Shown in pieces: positions 11,346 to 24,084 of a stretch of DNA of 64,000 nt. The DNA is from Mangifera indica (lineage: Eukaryota; Streptophyta; Magnoliopsida; Sapindales; Anacardiaceae), in contig NC_058150.1 of the NCBI RefSeq assembly GCF_011075055.1, positions 8,066,006 to 8,130,005 on the forward strand. The letters are read 5' to 3'. Below the pieces are notes generated by a model. The model was not told where the DNA came from. It searched no databases and worked only from the letters and a program-made list of their open reading frames with translations. Every line of letters begins with the position of its first letter. Within the stretch, counting starts at the first letter, position 1. The position numbers and the translations under genes are program-made.

Positions 11346-14319
11346 TTACCTTCTTATTTTCATAATAAATTCCTACATTTATAGAATATTTTGTTTGTCC
11401 TTTAAATCTCTAGAAACCCACTCGATCAGCATCCCCAAACTTACTCTAAATAATAATGTTATGGTAGAATTTAATTTTCAAAGTTGTCTTAAGAAGGACA
11501 AAGACTTCATGACCATAAAAGTTCAAGGAACACTTAGAGATTCTCTATCAGTTGTCTGCTCCACATATTTTTTGACATAAAATATGTTTCTTGCAATATG
11601 TTTAAGTTAAAACCTCCAGTTCCAATCTTTGATCAAGTTAATCATTATAGTTTTTAAAACTCTTGTAATTTTGAAAATTTTGATTCTTATAAAACTATGT
11701 TACAGGTAAAGAAATTGAATGAAATTGTTTGACATTTAAGATTGGGGCATCCTAGCTCTCAAACTGCTAGAAAATTATGTAAAGATTTGGATGTTGAGTG
11801 TAGTAATAAAAGTGCATGTTTCTTTTGTGAAAATTGTCAGTTTGGTAAATAAAAACAAATTACATTTTCTAGTGAATCAGTTTAGAGCCCAAACACCATT
11901 ATACTTAATACATAGTGATGTGTAGGGGCTAACCCCCCATGGTTTTAGATAAAAGGCTTAGAAATTATATGCATTTCCTTGATGATTTTTCTAGGATGAC
12001 ATGAAATTTTTCTCTAAGGAACAAATTTGAAGCTGAGAATGTTTTTATAAAGTTTCATAAATTAGTTGAAAATCAATTTAATAGAAAATTCTAATTGATT
12101 CAAAATGATTGGGGTGGTGTATGTATAAATTTTACATCTTACCTAAAAGAAAATGGGATATGTTTGAGGGATCCTTGTCCCTACACTCACTAAAAAAAAA
12201 AAAAAAAGTAGAATGAAAAAATAGAAATATAGTTGAACTAGGATTAATATTACTTTTTTAAACTGTAATGTTTATTGCTTTTTGGTGGCCTGCAATCTAA
12301 ACATCTATTTTTGTCATAATAGAATACCTACTTCTATTATAGAACATGAGTCACCATTTCAAGTTCTTTTCAAAGAAAAACCACGTTATAAGTATCTTAG
12401 AGTCTTTGGTTGTGCATGTTATCCCGATCTTAGGGCATATTATAAGCACAAAATGAGATTTCATAATGCTTAGATTATAGCTTTATTCATAAAGGGCATA
12501 AGTGCTTAAGTCAATTGGTTGTTTCATTTAGTGTTCACTTTGATGAAAAAGGTTTTCTTTTTAAAAATGATGTACATTTTTATGAAAATACACTTTCAAA
12601 AGCTCATATTTTTTAAAATACTTCATACTTAATTTCAAATAGTATTTTTGTATCAGTAGAATGGATAACTAATAAGAATAACTCTAGTATCTTTCTTCCA
12701 CAAATATTATATGATTCCATTGTCGTAAAACAACACAACATTCTTGAAAATGTTCCTTTGACAAGTGCCCATCCATATTTTGTCTCAAATAAAGTAGCTA
12801 TAAATGATTAGCTATTGTCCACTGAAAATTTAGTTTAAAAAAGAAATCAATTGATTAAAAAAAATCTAGAGTCATCTCTTTTATCACCTCAAACAATTGC
12901 CCCAATAGATACATTCTCTATGATTCAATTAAAGATAGTTATTCCTCTGTCTTTTAAAAGCACATTTAGTAAAATTAAATAACCTTCTCATCCAATAAAC
13001 ATGAAGACATATCAAATTAAATCTAATCCTATATTTGTACCAACTGAAAAACTATTTCTTCCATTCACCCAAGATAACCAAATCAAAAACATGTTCCTTA
13101 CCTAAGCCAAAAACCTTTTGAGTTGATAACAACCTTGACTCAATACCTAAAGAACCTAAAATATAAGAGAGGTTTTGACATTTGAAACTATGACATAAGA
13201 GTGGATCGCCCTATTAAGGAACAAGACTTGGATTTAGTTCCATATACTCTTTGATATGCATGTTATTGACCATAAATTGGTGTTTAAGACCAAACTAAAT
13301 CCTGATGGTTCTCTATAGAAGTTAACAGCCAAACTTGTGGCTAAGTGATTCCAACAAACACTAGGGATAGATTATTTCAAAACATTTAGTCTAATGGTGA
13401 AACTCATAACCATGAGGATAATTATCACTACGGTAGTTTCATATGGCTAGCCCATTTTTCATATTGACATTAATAATGCATTCTTAAATGGTAAATTATA
13501 GGAATATGTATATATGAGTCAACAACAAGGATTTATTGTTTTAGGCAAACTTGCACATGTGTGCAAATTAGTATAAGTTTTGTATGGGTTAAAGTAGGCA
13601 CTTGAGCCTGGTAAGAGAAGTTGATGAGAGCTTTGTTAGAAAAGTGTTTTAGAAATGTCATTTGGTAATAGCTTGTTCACTTTTCATACTAAGCAATTGA
13701 AGGTTTATGTCTTAACATATGTACGTGATACATTGTTTAACTAGAACAAATGCATAGTTTATAGATGATTTTGTAACAAATATGAATAATGAGTTTACCT
13801 TAAAAAGGTTAGGATAGTTGAGTTACTTTTTGGGTTTTGAGGCTTTGGAGAGTGCAGACAATTTATTTTTTAACTAGTTAAAAATGCTTTAGATTTATTA
13901 TAGAAAGGAGAGATGAGTGAGGTTAATTCAATATTAACTCCTTTATCAACTTATGTTAAGTTGTTTGTAAAAGATAATGAACCCTTTGAAAACCTCATCA
14001 TCTATAGAAACATAATAGGAGCGCTACAATAGTTGATAATGACAAGGCTTGACTTGTCTTTTGTAGTGAATAAATTAAGTAAATTTTCATTCAATTGTAA
14101 TGGCAAGCATATAAAAAGATTCTTAAGATACATAAAAGGACTTTTTAAATTGTAGAATTTTATTTAGACCAACTCAAGTATTTTAGATAGAAGCATATGT
14201 TGATATTGATTAGGCTAAAAATATTGGAATTATGAGGTCCATTAGTAGTTATTGTATGTTTTTTGGCAATAATATGGTGTAATGGAGTTCTAAAAAATAG
14301 AAAGTTATTTCCTTGTCAT

Positions 14320-14542
14320 TAGGGTTGGATTCGAGCTGAGCCGAGCTCGAGCTCAGCTCGGTTTATATATAGCCGAACTCAAGCTTATGAAAGCCAAGCT
14401 CGAACTCGGTTTGAATTCGGCTCAGTTCGTTTTTCGTTATTAAAACGACATCGTTTTGTATCAAAATTTTTAATTGAAAAATTTGGCGAGTAGCTCAAGC
14501 TCGACCGACCTCGGTTAGAGCTGGCTTGTTAATCCAGCCCTA
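14320..14542. mobile_element. hAT-type MITE inside the copia RNase H region
   Basis: This 223-bp insert starts TAGGGTTGGATT and ends AATCCAGCCCTA, imperfect terminal inverted repeats. It is flanked by a perfect 8-bp duplication CTTGTCAT at 14312-14319 and 14543-14550. TAGGG termini plus 8-bp duplications are the hallmark of hAT elements. The interior is rich in GAGCTCGAGCTC-type motifs. Removing the insert and one duplication restores a readable RNase H frame (WSSKK ... VIS-LSS-IKSKYRA), so it entered the copia element after that element had arrived. Confidence 0.92.
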
Positions 14543-15568
14543 CTTGTCATCTATAAAATCTAAATATAGAGCCTTTAATCAAGTTTTGCTAAATTGTATA
14601 AGACATATGTTGGTGGAGATTCAAGTTGCATATATCAGTCTTAACTATGGTTTGGTGTATGCTCTTATTGCAAATATTGTGTTTCATAATAGAACAAAGT
14701 ACATTGAGATATATGTGAATTTTATTGAGGAGAAAATTGATGCTACGATACTTGAAGTTTAGTATGTACCAATTGAATTTCAAGTAGCTTGTATTTTGAC
14801 TAAGCCTTTATCTACAACTAGATTTTTAGTGTTGAGAGAAAAATTGAATGTTGGTTCATGTATAAAAGAGCAACTGCCTGAGGGAAATTAAGTTGAAGAT
14901 GAAATACCAAAGGGAGAAGAGTGTTGAATAATTCTATGAAATATCAAAGATGGTGAAATTGACATGAGAAGAATAGTGCAATTTCAGGGAGGAGTGTTTG
15001 GTGATATATGTGTAAAAGGTGTAGTTAGTGTGTGAAAAATGGTACAGTTTCATTGAGGAGTTCCTACGTTATGTGCGGAATGGTGTATAGAGATATGTGT
15101 TATGCAAATGAAAGATATAGAATGGCAAAAATGGTATGTAATGCATGTGTTTGTTTTTTGAAGTTCAATGAGGAATTGTATGTATGCTTTAGTTTGGGAC
15201 CTTGTATGTTGTTGATCATAAATTGCATGTGCAATATCAATTTAGTTGTTATATTTTGGTGGTTGTTGCTCTATAATAATGATACTGGCTTGAGTGCTGA
15301 AAATGTGCAACTGATTTGTCTAAAAATTGTTACTGGGATTGAGGTTAAAAAAAGAAGTTTTTTTCTTTTGAAAATTACTGTTAGGGTTGTGTGTTGGAAA
15401 ATGCAATTGTTTTTTGAATGAAAGTTGACGCTGGGGTTGAATATTTAAAAAATGTAATTAGTTGATTGAGTTGACGAAAAAACGCAATTTTGCTTGTTTT
15501 GTTGATGTTGGCATATTGCAGTAATGCTTCTTTTCAAGATATGCATTATGTTTTGGCTTAAGAGAGGA

Positions 15569-16048
15569 TGTCAAGAAGCATGAACTCCTTTCTAACAGAG
15601 TAAATAGTTACTAATAATTAGTTTAAAAATGGTGTGAATTGTATCATTAAAACAATGAGTTTAGGATGTGTATAGAAGAACAACAAATGATGAAGAGAAG
15701 ATATTTTCTCTCACTCACGATTTAAAGAGTTCTCTCTTCCCCTTGACACTTTTGAAGACAAACTAGGGCATGATTCATTTTGTGGTAAATTAGACGGTGA
15801 GATGGTGTTTCTTGAAGCAATGATTTGTAGTTCAAGTTTCTATAATTTTTATATGTTAGAAATGAGGGTTACTATAATTTTTGACTGACGATATAGACTT
15901 TTCATTATTTCTTATATAAAAACATGAATCTATATATATTTTTTTACAATATTTTATATTCTTGAGTTGTTAGTGAATTAAAAACTGAGGTATTTTTCAT
16001 TTCTTGATTTGTATTTTGACAATGTTAGTGTATTTTTGTTTCTTATCA
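15569..16048 (+). repeat. 3' LTR of the old copia element
   Basis: It starts TGTCAAGAAGC right after the purine run AAGAGAGGA and ends TTTCTTATCA. It aligns with the 5' LTR but is shorter and heavily diverged. Confidence 0.82.
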
Positions 16049-16439
16049 ATAAATAATATACATTGCTGATAAAATGGTAGGATGACTAACAATTTGGATT
16101 AGAGTATATAAATGTTTGCATGTGTGTTATCATGGACAGATTGAGAGAATTGACTACCACAAAAATTGGGAAACTTGTGTTAGTTATTCGCGTTGTAACA
16201 CAAAGTGAGACTCGACTAGAGCATTTGATGGGATTGAAATCCACGGGTTTTGTTTTGGCACATACAACTCATGCATTTTTCAATTTCACTTTATTTTTCC
16301 AAGATCAACTAAAATGAGATACTAATCAACATATGTGGAAAAAAAAAAAGCTTCAAAGCTCGTTATAATACCAAAGAATTTTCCTTAGGTATGCTCGAAG
16401 CTTCTTGAAAGGTGGGCACTTGAACTTTCAGAATTGAAT

Positions 16440-17365
16440 GTGTGAGAGCACCAAAAGAAGGTGCAAGTCAACAGACATGATTAAAGCTAGATTGTGTGCA
16501 GCTTTTTCTATTCTCAGTTTTTGCCTTTGAAGCAGATGTGCTTCTTGTGAGGTTAGAAAATGATTCTTAAACTCTAACCTAGATGTTAGATTTGCAAATA
16601 AAACATCATACTCAGGACTAAGTTCTTCAAGAATTTAATTAATAATATCTCTATGACCTATTTCTTGACCTCCTGAAGATAAAACTTCACCATAGCTTTT
16701 CATTTTTAATATCTAAAAAAAAAAAACAATATAAATGAGTAGTATATAAGTATGAGAGATTGAACTTTAACATAAGTTAATTGATTTTATGAAATATAAG
16801 TTTCAATGTCTAGCGGTATACTAAATACTGTGTGACAATCCATCCAACCAAACGACGAGCCTAACAATCATGATGGCCTAAAGGAAGGTGTTGAAAATTA
16901 AAAAGTCTCAGCTCTAATAAAAATAATATAACTGAGTGTGATAGATTGAACTTTAACATAAACCAATTAATTTTATGTAATATGAGTTTTAATTTTTATA
17001 CTTATAAACGTAGTATATTTCAACAAACACATATTCACCAATTAAAAAATTATCTTTCTTAAGTGTTTTAAGTAAGCTAAGCACATACAATAACAGAGAT
17101 TTCGATTCATTCACAAACTCCAGTTCCAATGCATTCCAAATATAAGAGACACGTTGACATTTAGATATTGTACTAAACATATTCACAAAAATTAAAGCAA
17201 GCAGCCAATAAACTAACATCTTATCTACTCTTCTCCAGTGTAAATAGTCAGGATCAGGCTTTTAATCTTACCAGAGCTTGAGTCAGATTCCTCTACTTGT
17301 ATGTTGCAGAAATGTGTTGGACATGTTGATAGACCCAACAGATGGTCTTTTAGATCGTGAGCTCC
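16440..17365 (-). pseudogene. Copia-type gag relic, minus strand, split by a small insert
   Basis: Reading from about 17365 downward gives KDHLLGLSTCPTHF, then DYLHW-like residues, WLLALIFVN and IWNALELEFVNESKS ... LLKTLKKDNFLIGEYV (frame at 16989-17219). After an interruption at 16716-16988 it resumes as ILEELSPEYDVLFANLTSRL ... QEAHLLQRQKLRIEK down to about 16450. This is the order of the plant copia gag (UBN2-type) domain, with the 'W..L...F...S..' and 'eYd.l...l' landmarks. Neither LTR nor pol was found next to it. It is oriented opposite to, and is separate from, the copia element at 8.99-16.05 kb. Confidence 0.65.
16716..16988. mobile_element. Small insert with about 50-bp direct terminal repeats
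   Basis: This segment interrupts the copia gag relic. A block of about 50 bp at 16753-16803 (GAGATTGAACTTTAACATAA ... AAATATAAGTTT) recurs in direct orientation at 16940-16991. Direct repeats flanking a short non-coding core suggest a terminal-repeat retrotransposon in miniature or a truncated relative. No primer-binding site or target duplication was established, so the class is uncertain. Confidence 0.45.
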
Positions 17366-17789
17366 CACAACAAACAATATATGTGATTTCTAAAAATGGT
17401 AATTAGTGTGTGTGAGTTTTGGAAAGACTGTAGTTATGTTCATAATATAGTAGGATTATTTTGATGTTATGAAATTAATTAATTTTTTCAAGTTAATATC
17501 TTATTGTCAATATATTTTTTTAAAATATTTTTCTTGCAACTATTTATTTTAGTTGGAAATGAGAATACTTTTGTCTTAAAACTTTAATAAAGATAAAATT
17601 GTAATAAAATTTAAAATACCTTCGTATTCTTTGATGGAAATAATAATCTGATTACTCTTATATGTTTTACCACATTATTATTGATAATATTGAAATATTT
17701 TATTATCGAAGTAATATCAATAATAAAAAATAAATTACTAAATACTCTTAAAAATATAAACTAACAAAATATCTATGTTGGAAAGGACA
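17366..17789. other. Intergenic, nothing recognised
   Basis: AT-rich sequence with no supported gene or repeat boundary. Confidence 0.4.
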
Positions 17790-18234
17790 AAATTCTAGTA
17801 GTGTGAATCCAAGTTGTTGAATTGCATATTATATCATATATAAAAAATTTAATTGTTTGTATCATACATTATATTATAGAATATACATTTTTAAAAATAA
17901 TAATAAAAATATTAATAAATTAATAAATAATTATAAATACCACGTCATTATCTTATAAAAACTTATAAACATCCTCTAAAAGTTTAAAATTTTCTCAAAT
18001 GTACCTCCACCATGTTATCACTTCTCCTAAAAGGTGTATCAATTCATATTGATATTATATATAGTATTATACAATACACTCAACATATCATATCAATTTG
18101 ATACACCTTAGAATACAAATTATTTTTCAATTATATCATATCGTCTTGTATTATAAGATATGCATCATACTAATAACTATTGTGTGAACTTGCCATAGTT
18201 TGAATGCATGGTTGAAGAGCATCAGGTTTGTTTA

Positions 18235-21200
18235 TCAAGTCTTGGTAGCCATCCACTTCATGTGAAATCCACTCAAGGCTAAACGTTGCCCAACTATAGC
18301 CAAATCAAATGACCATCCCTCGCCTACATCCTACAAATGTAACAAAACGCAACATACCCAATAAGAAAAATGAAAATTCAAATCATGGGTTTATACACAC
18401 ATTAAATACATCACTTAGTTTGTGCATCACCAAGTCAACCATGCGATATCCATGGATTCCTACATAATTGACATCTACATGACTGAGTTTATTCATTCAT
18501 TAAATAAGTATGAAATAATAAAAAAATACATAAATTCAAACCTTATGGATCGGTATAACTTTAGTTTTTGTCTCCGGAGTGTTGTAGTTTCGATGCAATA
18601 CCAATTTCCCCTGAAAAGAAATATAATTAGCCAATTAGTTAATAAGTAGATTCTCTTCAAGGGTGATACAAATTCCATTTATTCCTTTCGAAGAAATTAT
18701 ACCAGGAGAGAAAAATTAATCCATTCATACTGGATTCACAACATGATATAAGAGTTGAGTAAGCTCATTTTCAATGATAAACCAAATACCTTAAAGGTTG
18801 AACTTAACTTTGATATATCTAGTGAGGACAAATATAGTTAGGGTTGTGTTATCATTCACTAGTATGTAAAATATTGATATTGTTTAATAAAATGATAAGG
18901 ATAATACGATATTGATACTAATATATATAGAAATCTTAAAAGAATATACTAAACTTTATTTATTTATCAATTGAATTGATCTAAATTACAAGAAATCATT
19001 CTTTTATATAGGTTTATTTTTCTTAACTATATTAAAGAAACTTATCAAACTAAAGATGGTAGTTTAACTAAAATTGAAAATATTAATTAATTTCAAATTC
19101 TAGTAATTTTAAACTTGAGTAAATAAGTTTAATTAAATTAAATAAAGTTTTCCTAAAAACACAAAAACTATTAAAAACTATTTTAAGAAAATTAAAATAG
19201 GACTTTTAAAACTATTAGAAAAAATAATATTAATGAAATACTTAGTTAACTTAATTGGACTAAAAAACTTGATTTAAACCAAACTTTACTTAATTAGGAA
19301 TCCTCATTCTACATGCAAAAGGCTTCAAACATGACCTCACATCTTCATGCCTACCCCATGTCATCATGCCATATCACCAAACAAATTGACACGTCATGTG
19401 CCACATTATCCTTGAATGTTTTGTCATGCAACATCATCATGCTTCTCATGGGTTGCATGATGACAAGTTGCTTTCTTCTGTCTTAGCTCAATTTGCTCTT
19501 TATTTCACATTTCCTACCCAACCACCATCTTGTCTTCCTTTTCGAATTTCTACACATTTTGCATCTTTTTCCCTTTATGGCTTCACCTAGCTTTCTTGCC
19601 ACGATTTGAAGTCCTTAGTCCTCATAAACTAGTACGACGTTTAGGCATCCAATCTGAATAATATTCAACCTATTAGGTGTAATGAACTATAATTTCTTAA
19701 AGCTCTAGACTTCTTTAAATTGTCTAATGTATCTATCTCTTCTGTTCTAGAGAAGGAAGCATTGTAAACATTGCAATATTTGGTGTCCAGAATTTGATAT
19801 CATGTAAAGAAATCACTTCACCCAACTAAAGCTAACAGATAAGTCCCCTAACATGTCTCATCATCACTACTTAAAAATGATTAAAGATGGTTTTAAACTA
19901 TCCTTAATAAATCAAGCATGTCTTTAATAAAGTTGAAAGTCTTCTATGAAAGTCTCTTTAAATGTCATAAGACATTTAAAACCGTCTTCTTTTGATATTT
20001 TGATAATAGAACTAATATTATAAATGCCTTAGTTCTATAAAATGTTGACATAAATGAAAGTTTGAAAGATAGTTCTTTGACTATAAGATAGAAGACATTT
20101 TTTTAATAAAACTGTCTACAAAAGGTGATTAATGACAATTTTAATCTCTTTTCAAAACGCGTCATTGTTTGATTTTGTAGTTGTTCATGCATGTAATGTG
20201 GTTCAATCCCAAATATAGGTGAAGCAAATTGGCAACAAATATGAATAAATGTATGAGGAAAGTCTAACTTAGAACCTGACTTTACTATGTTAGCTAGGGA
20301 ACCATTACATCTAAATGCTTAGGCTATGAGATCATTGTTTAACATTAGTTACATGTAATGTGGAATGTGGGATACAAATGAAAGAGATCAAAACAATCCA
20401 AATACAATTGCAAACACAAAACTTTATAAGCAATGTTATACGTAAACACTTTTGAGTATATACATGATGTGTTATTATATAATAGAGTGTTATTTTATTT
20501 TTAATTTAAAATTACATAATATATTAATTGTATACCTATTTTTATATTTAAAATGAGTATGTATAGTTTTATCGATTCTTTATTTTTTCAAAGAAAAAAA
20601 AAAACAAAACAGTATGTTGTGTAGTTTGTCTTGTTTATAAAACTCAAAAGCCCTCTACTCATCAAATGTTAACTTAATCCCTAATGAGTCACATAAATAT
20701 AAGATCTACATTCTCACTCCAACAATAATTCTTACATAATAATGTAAAGCCCTCTAACATTAAGTTCCTGATTTAATCACTCACAGATTGATAAAATTTC
20801 TACCCTATCATAGTCACATGGGAATAATTCTAACTGAATGTTGACTTACAATTAAACTTCACTAGACATTATACTTCCCAAAGAAACTTGCATTGCATAC
20901 TATACTGCAAGATATAAACTCATACTTACCTTTGAAAATTTGAATGATATTGTGACTGACTTTGCGTGATCGAACCCTTCAGCCATGGCTATCAGACCAG
21001 ATATGTACGGATTCTTCAAATTATATTCCTCAAGGGAATCGGTTGGTGGAAGTGAAAATTGAATATCCACTATATCAAAACGTAAACAGTCATCACTTCT
21101 CAGTACTAGAGGATACATCCCACTGAATTCGAAGATTTTAAGTTTTGGTGCAGATATCACAAGGGTTTTATTGTTAGAAGTACAATCTGCAATATTTGAA

Positions 21201-21901
21201 ACAGTCAACTTAGCCAGCTCTGGAGCACAAATGTTGTAACTGTCCAAGGGGATCTGACAATTGATTAATATTAGGTTCTTGAGATTCAAACAACTCGAGA
21301 AGAGATCATGATTGGGATTTACATTATATAACCATACTCCAACGAGCTGTAAAGTTGTTAAAGATTCAAAATCAAAAGGATTTGGCATAATTGGACCAAC
21401 TATGAGTGTCTTCAAAGTTTTACACTCGTAAAACCGTGGAGAGAAAGTGGATACATCTGTGTCAAGTACTTCAACATTGTATTTCTTGGCATAATTGAAA
21501 ATTCTGCTGACAAGGGATTTGTCTTTTCTCCCGCTGCAATTATACGTAAGGCTATGGAGACGAAAAGGCTTCCGACGCCGTAACACACACCGGATATATT
21601 TTGCATAATCTCTCCACTTATTGAAGGTTTTGTCGTCAAATTTAATACTTTCGATTTCAGTCCAATAATGCTCCCACTGCTTAGACAACACGCAAGTTTT
21701 TACCGCCGATCTTGTGTCCATCAAAGAGAGGATGCGGCGGATGATATCATCAGGCAAATTACTAAGCCTGTCAACATCCTTTTCATGGCTGTCAATCTTC
21801 TTTGTTTTGTGCATACTGATCTGAACTTCATGGGTTGTAGGATTTCGCTTACGGAAATCGTATTTTGTTGCTTGAAGACGGCGGTTTTGAACTTTTGTCA
21901 T
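18235..21901 (-). CDS. F-box/LRR-type protein, copy A
   Basis: Transcribed on the minus strand. Exon 1 is 20930-21901 (324 codons), exon 2 is 18542-18610 (23 codons) and exon 3 is 18235-18330 (31 codons plus stop); all junctions are phase 0. A basic N-terminus precedes the F-box (DRLSNLPDDIIRRILSLMDT ... KTCVLSKQWEHYW), which in this family binds SKP1 in SCF ubiquitin ligases. Leucine-rich segments follow (LKTLIVGP, FESLTTLQLVGVWL, CLNLKNLILINC, APELAKLTVSN), as in plant F-box/LRR (FBD-like) proteins. Exon 1 ends TCAAAG before GTAAGT; without splicing the frame would add only nine residues. Exons 2 and 3 are supported by open, aligned frames with splice sites in the paralogue at 32-35 kb. The predicted protein is 378 residues. 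The exon 1-2 intron is long (2.3 kb), so further exons or a premature natural end cannot be excluded. Confidence 0.82.
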
Positions 21902-21984
21902 GCTGTATTTTCTTCTTTGTTTGCCCTAGAGAGCCCTAGAGTTTTCAAATCAAACCTGAGATCCATTGTCTATTTTAATTATAA

Positions 21985-22735
21985 TATATATATATTCTAA
22001 GTAAAAATGAGTATTATTGGCGTTTAATATAATTCGTGCATTAAATACAATGTTTTGAATTATTATACCCAAAAATTATTAAACACGTATTAAATATGCA
22101 TTTTTGTTATTTTAAACATTTTTTTCGTTTTTTATGAATTTTTAAAATACTAAAATATCTTTTATATTTTTAATTAATTATTATAAGATCATAATTTTAT
22201 AAAACAAAAAACTGAATTTTTTGGCATCCGAATTTCTAACACATATTTTACATTTTCAATAGTACTATAAAGGTATTATATGAAAATCTTTTACATGTTT
22301 AATTTTCTTAACTCAAGTATAAATAAATCATAATATTTTAGTAATGATTTGATAAAATGTTCATGAAATGATAATTTAAATTTTTTTTAATATTCAATTA
22401 GATACTTTATATTTGATAAAAAATTTATAAAATGATTTTTTTGTGATAATTGAATTGCAATTATATATCATGTTATATTAGATTTAATAGTTAATAAGAT
22501 ATTTTATATTTGCCCTGTTATATTGATTTTAACTAGAAGATATATGAAAAGTGTTAAAGATATTGTTGTATTTTTATAAATATATTATTAATAATATATT
22601 ATATTAAACTCATATATACATATTTCATATCTTTTTCATATTTGAACTTTATGACCTTTTTCTTTTTATAAATATGTTTTTTATTATTTATCGTATTATA
22701 TTTGTATAATTCCTTTACCCTTTTGTTTGTTTTCA
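21985..22735. other. AT-rich segment present only upstream of F-box copy A
   Basis: Absent from the otherwise aligned promoter of the paralogue. Both boundaries lie in TAATTAT...TATATA context. No terminal inverted repeat or coding frame was seen, so it could be an insertion here or a recombination deletion in copy B. Confidence 0.6.
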
Positions 22736-22950
22736 TATTTACTAATTATGGTATATATAAAAGAATAAGTTTATATTATTTCCTATTTCGTTCTCTTACT
22801 GTTTTTGTAGGTCGAATTTTGTTTAGCGGATGGTCTTCTGTTTAAAGACCACACCCTCATCCTCTGTCATTCCGAGTTTTCTCGCGAATTGTGTTCAATA
22901 TTTGTGAAAAAAACTAAGAATTTGGGTTTAAGTCAAGGTAAAATTTCCCA

Positions 22951-24080
22951 TTAAAAAGAAAATTTGTTTAATGATTTTGTAAAGATATCTTAACAACTGC
23001 TAAATTATCTTGAGATTGACTTTTGGCAAATCTGCTGATAGGTAAGCTCTCAATAAGGGCAAAATATGAGCTAAGGTGAACTGTATTTGATGTCAATATG
23101 GTGCATTCAAGGTAAAGACCAAGCTTTTAGGAAGTTAGTTGTTTCTTTTATGTTCATTTATGGCTCGTTGTTAGGAGATTTTCTAAGTTTATTTGTTTAA
23201 CATTTGATGTACTTAAAGATATACATTGAATCAGGATAACATCAAATATTTTTCGGTCTCAAAATTCTTGTCTTTTTTACTAAAAATTCTTCTGTTGTAT
23301 TTTTGTTTGTGTGATGTTTTAGTGCAATAGAGCAACAAATTGTTACCAGAGCAACTGTAATGAGGGAATTGTGAGTTAAGCGACTCCACAAACACAAATC
23401 AAAGCATAACTACTAAACCAAAATCACAACAATGATCATGTAATAAAAAACAAATACAAACTTCTCGTTTATTATGCCACCAATATTTTATGATGGTAAT
23501 TATCGAGTATGAGTAGTCAGAATAACCATTCATTTTATTGCATTAGACCTCTGGGAGTTAGTAAAGGAAGATTATATTCTTCCTCCATTTTCTACAAATC
23601 CTACAATGGTTCACCTCAAGAACCACGAGGAAAGAAAAACCAGGAAGCCCAACCTAAGACCTACATATTCCTTGTCATGTCAAATATAATATTTACTAGT
23701 ATCATGAACCTAGAGTTTATAAAAGACATCCGAAACTATTTTAAAAAGGAAACCAAGGTAATGAAAGAACCAAAAATATGCAAATGCTTGATGATTACTC
23801 TGACAGGTTATGAATTATAGCAAACAAAGTGAGGTTACTTGGTACAGACTTCTCTTGTGAATGAATTGTGTAAAAAATTATTGTAACTTTACCTGAGAAT
23901 TATGAGTATAAAATCTTTTCATTAGAAGAGTCAAAGGATATATCAAGTATATCCTTGGCAGAGTTGAGGGTGTTTTTAAAGAAACAAAGACAAAAACAGC
24001 AACAAAATGAATAATAACAAGCCTAGTAATAATAACGACATAACAGAAGCAAGGATGGAACTTATCTACCGTGTCCACAC
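22951..24080. other. Intergenic
   Basis: No gene was recognised. A 103-codon plus-strand frame at 23509-23820 and a 66-codon minus-strand frame at 23878-24078 show no known domain. Confidence 0.35.
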
Positions 24081-24084
24081 AATC

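Larger units (their letters stand above)
9650..14890 (+). pseudogene. Copia gag-pol polyprotein, heavily decayed
   Basis: Recognisable pieces with many stops and frameshifts are as follows. Gag at about 9975-10285 (SLSIHEYIRSMKEIFDALLP ... VVDGLEPEYDPM). A CCHC zinc knuckle region at about 10458-10640, duplicated. The protease active-site motif DSGA-IDHV at about 10915-10940, duplicated as DSGV-IDHV at about 11217. Integrase zinc-binding part LRLGHPSSQTARKLC ... CENCQFGK at 11730-11850. The integrase C-terminal part at 12310-12470 (SPFQVLF ... RVFGCACYPDL). Reverse transcriptase pieces at about 13300-13600 (NPDGSL ... DINNAFLNGKL ... VLYGLK) and a degenerate YVDD box as YVRDT near 13720. RNase H end at 14190-14850, closing with VPIEFQVACILTKPLS. 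No product can be made from it. Confidence 0.85.
8993..16048 (+). mobile_element. Old Ty1/copia LTR retrotransposon, complete in outline but dead
   Basis: A 5' LTR (8993-9543), a primer-binding site (9544-9555), a decayed polyprotein in the order gag, protease, integrase, reverse transcriptase, RNase H, a purine tract (about 15560-15568) and a 3' LTR (15569-16048) are all present. Integrase lying before reverse transcriptase makes it copia, not gypsy. Flanks ATATA (8988-8992) and ATAAA (16049-16053) fit a 5-bp target duplication with one change. The LTRs align along their length but differ heavily, so the insertion is ancient. The region from 14880 to 15560, between RNase H and the purine tract, has no recognised coding function; the 129-codon frame at 15032-15421 matches nothing I know. 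Confidence 0.88.
17790..22950. repeat. Segmental duplication, copy A (pairs with 31985-35650)
   Basis: The segment aligns in direct orientation with 31985-35650 over the 3' flank, the whole F-box gene, introns and promoter. Shared non-coding landmarks include TTGGTAGCCATCCAC (18241; 32339), CACATCTTCATG/CACATCATCATG near 19340/33305, CTAATGAGTCACATAA (20680; 34056) and GTTCTCTTACTGTTTT (22791; 35474). Copy A contains about 750 bp of AT-rich DNA (about 21985-22735) upstream of the gene that copy B lacks; both edges of this indel lie in TAATTAT/TATATA sequence. Confidence 0.88.

Noticed and set aside
15032..15421. 129-codon open frame at the 3' end of the old copia element
   Set aside because: No recognisable domain, low-complexity composition, and located between RNase H and the purine tract.
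21412..22000. Extra open frames on both strands within F-box copy A, and the matching frame at 34864-35091
   Set aside because: They are shadow frames of the F-box coding exon or its complement.
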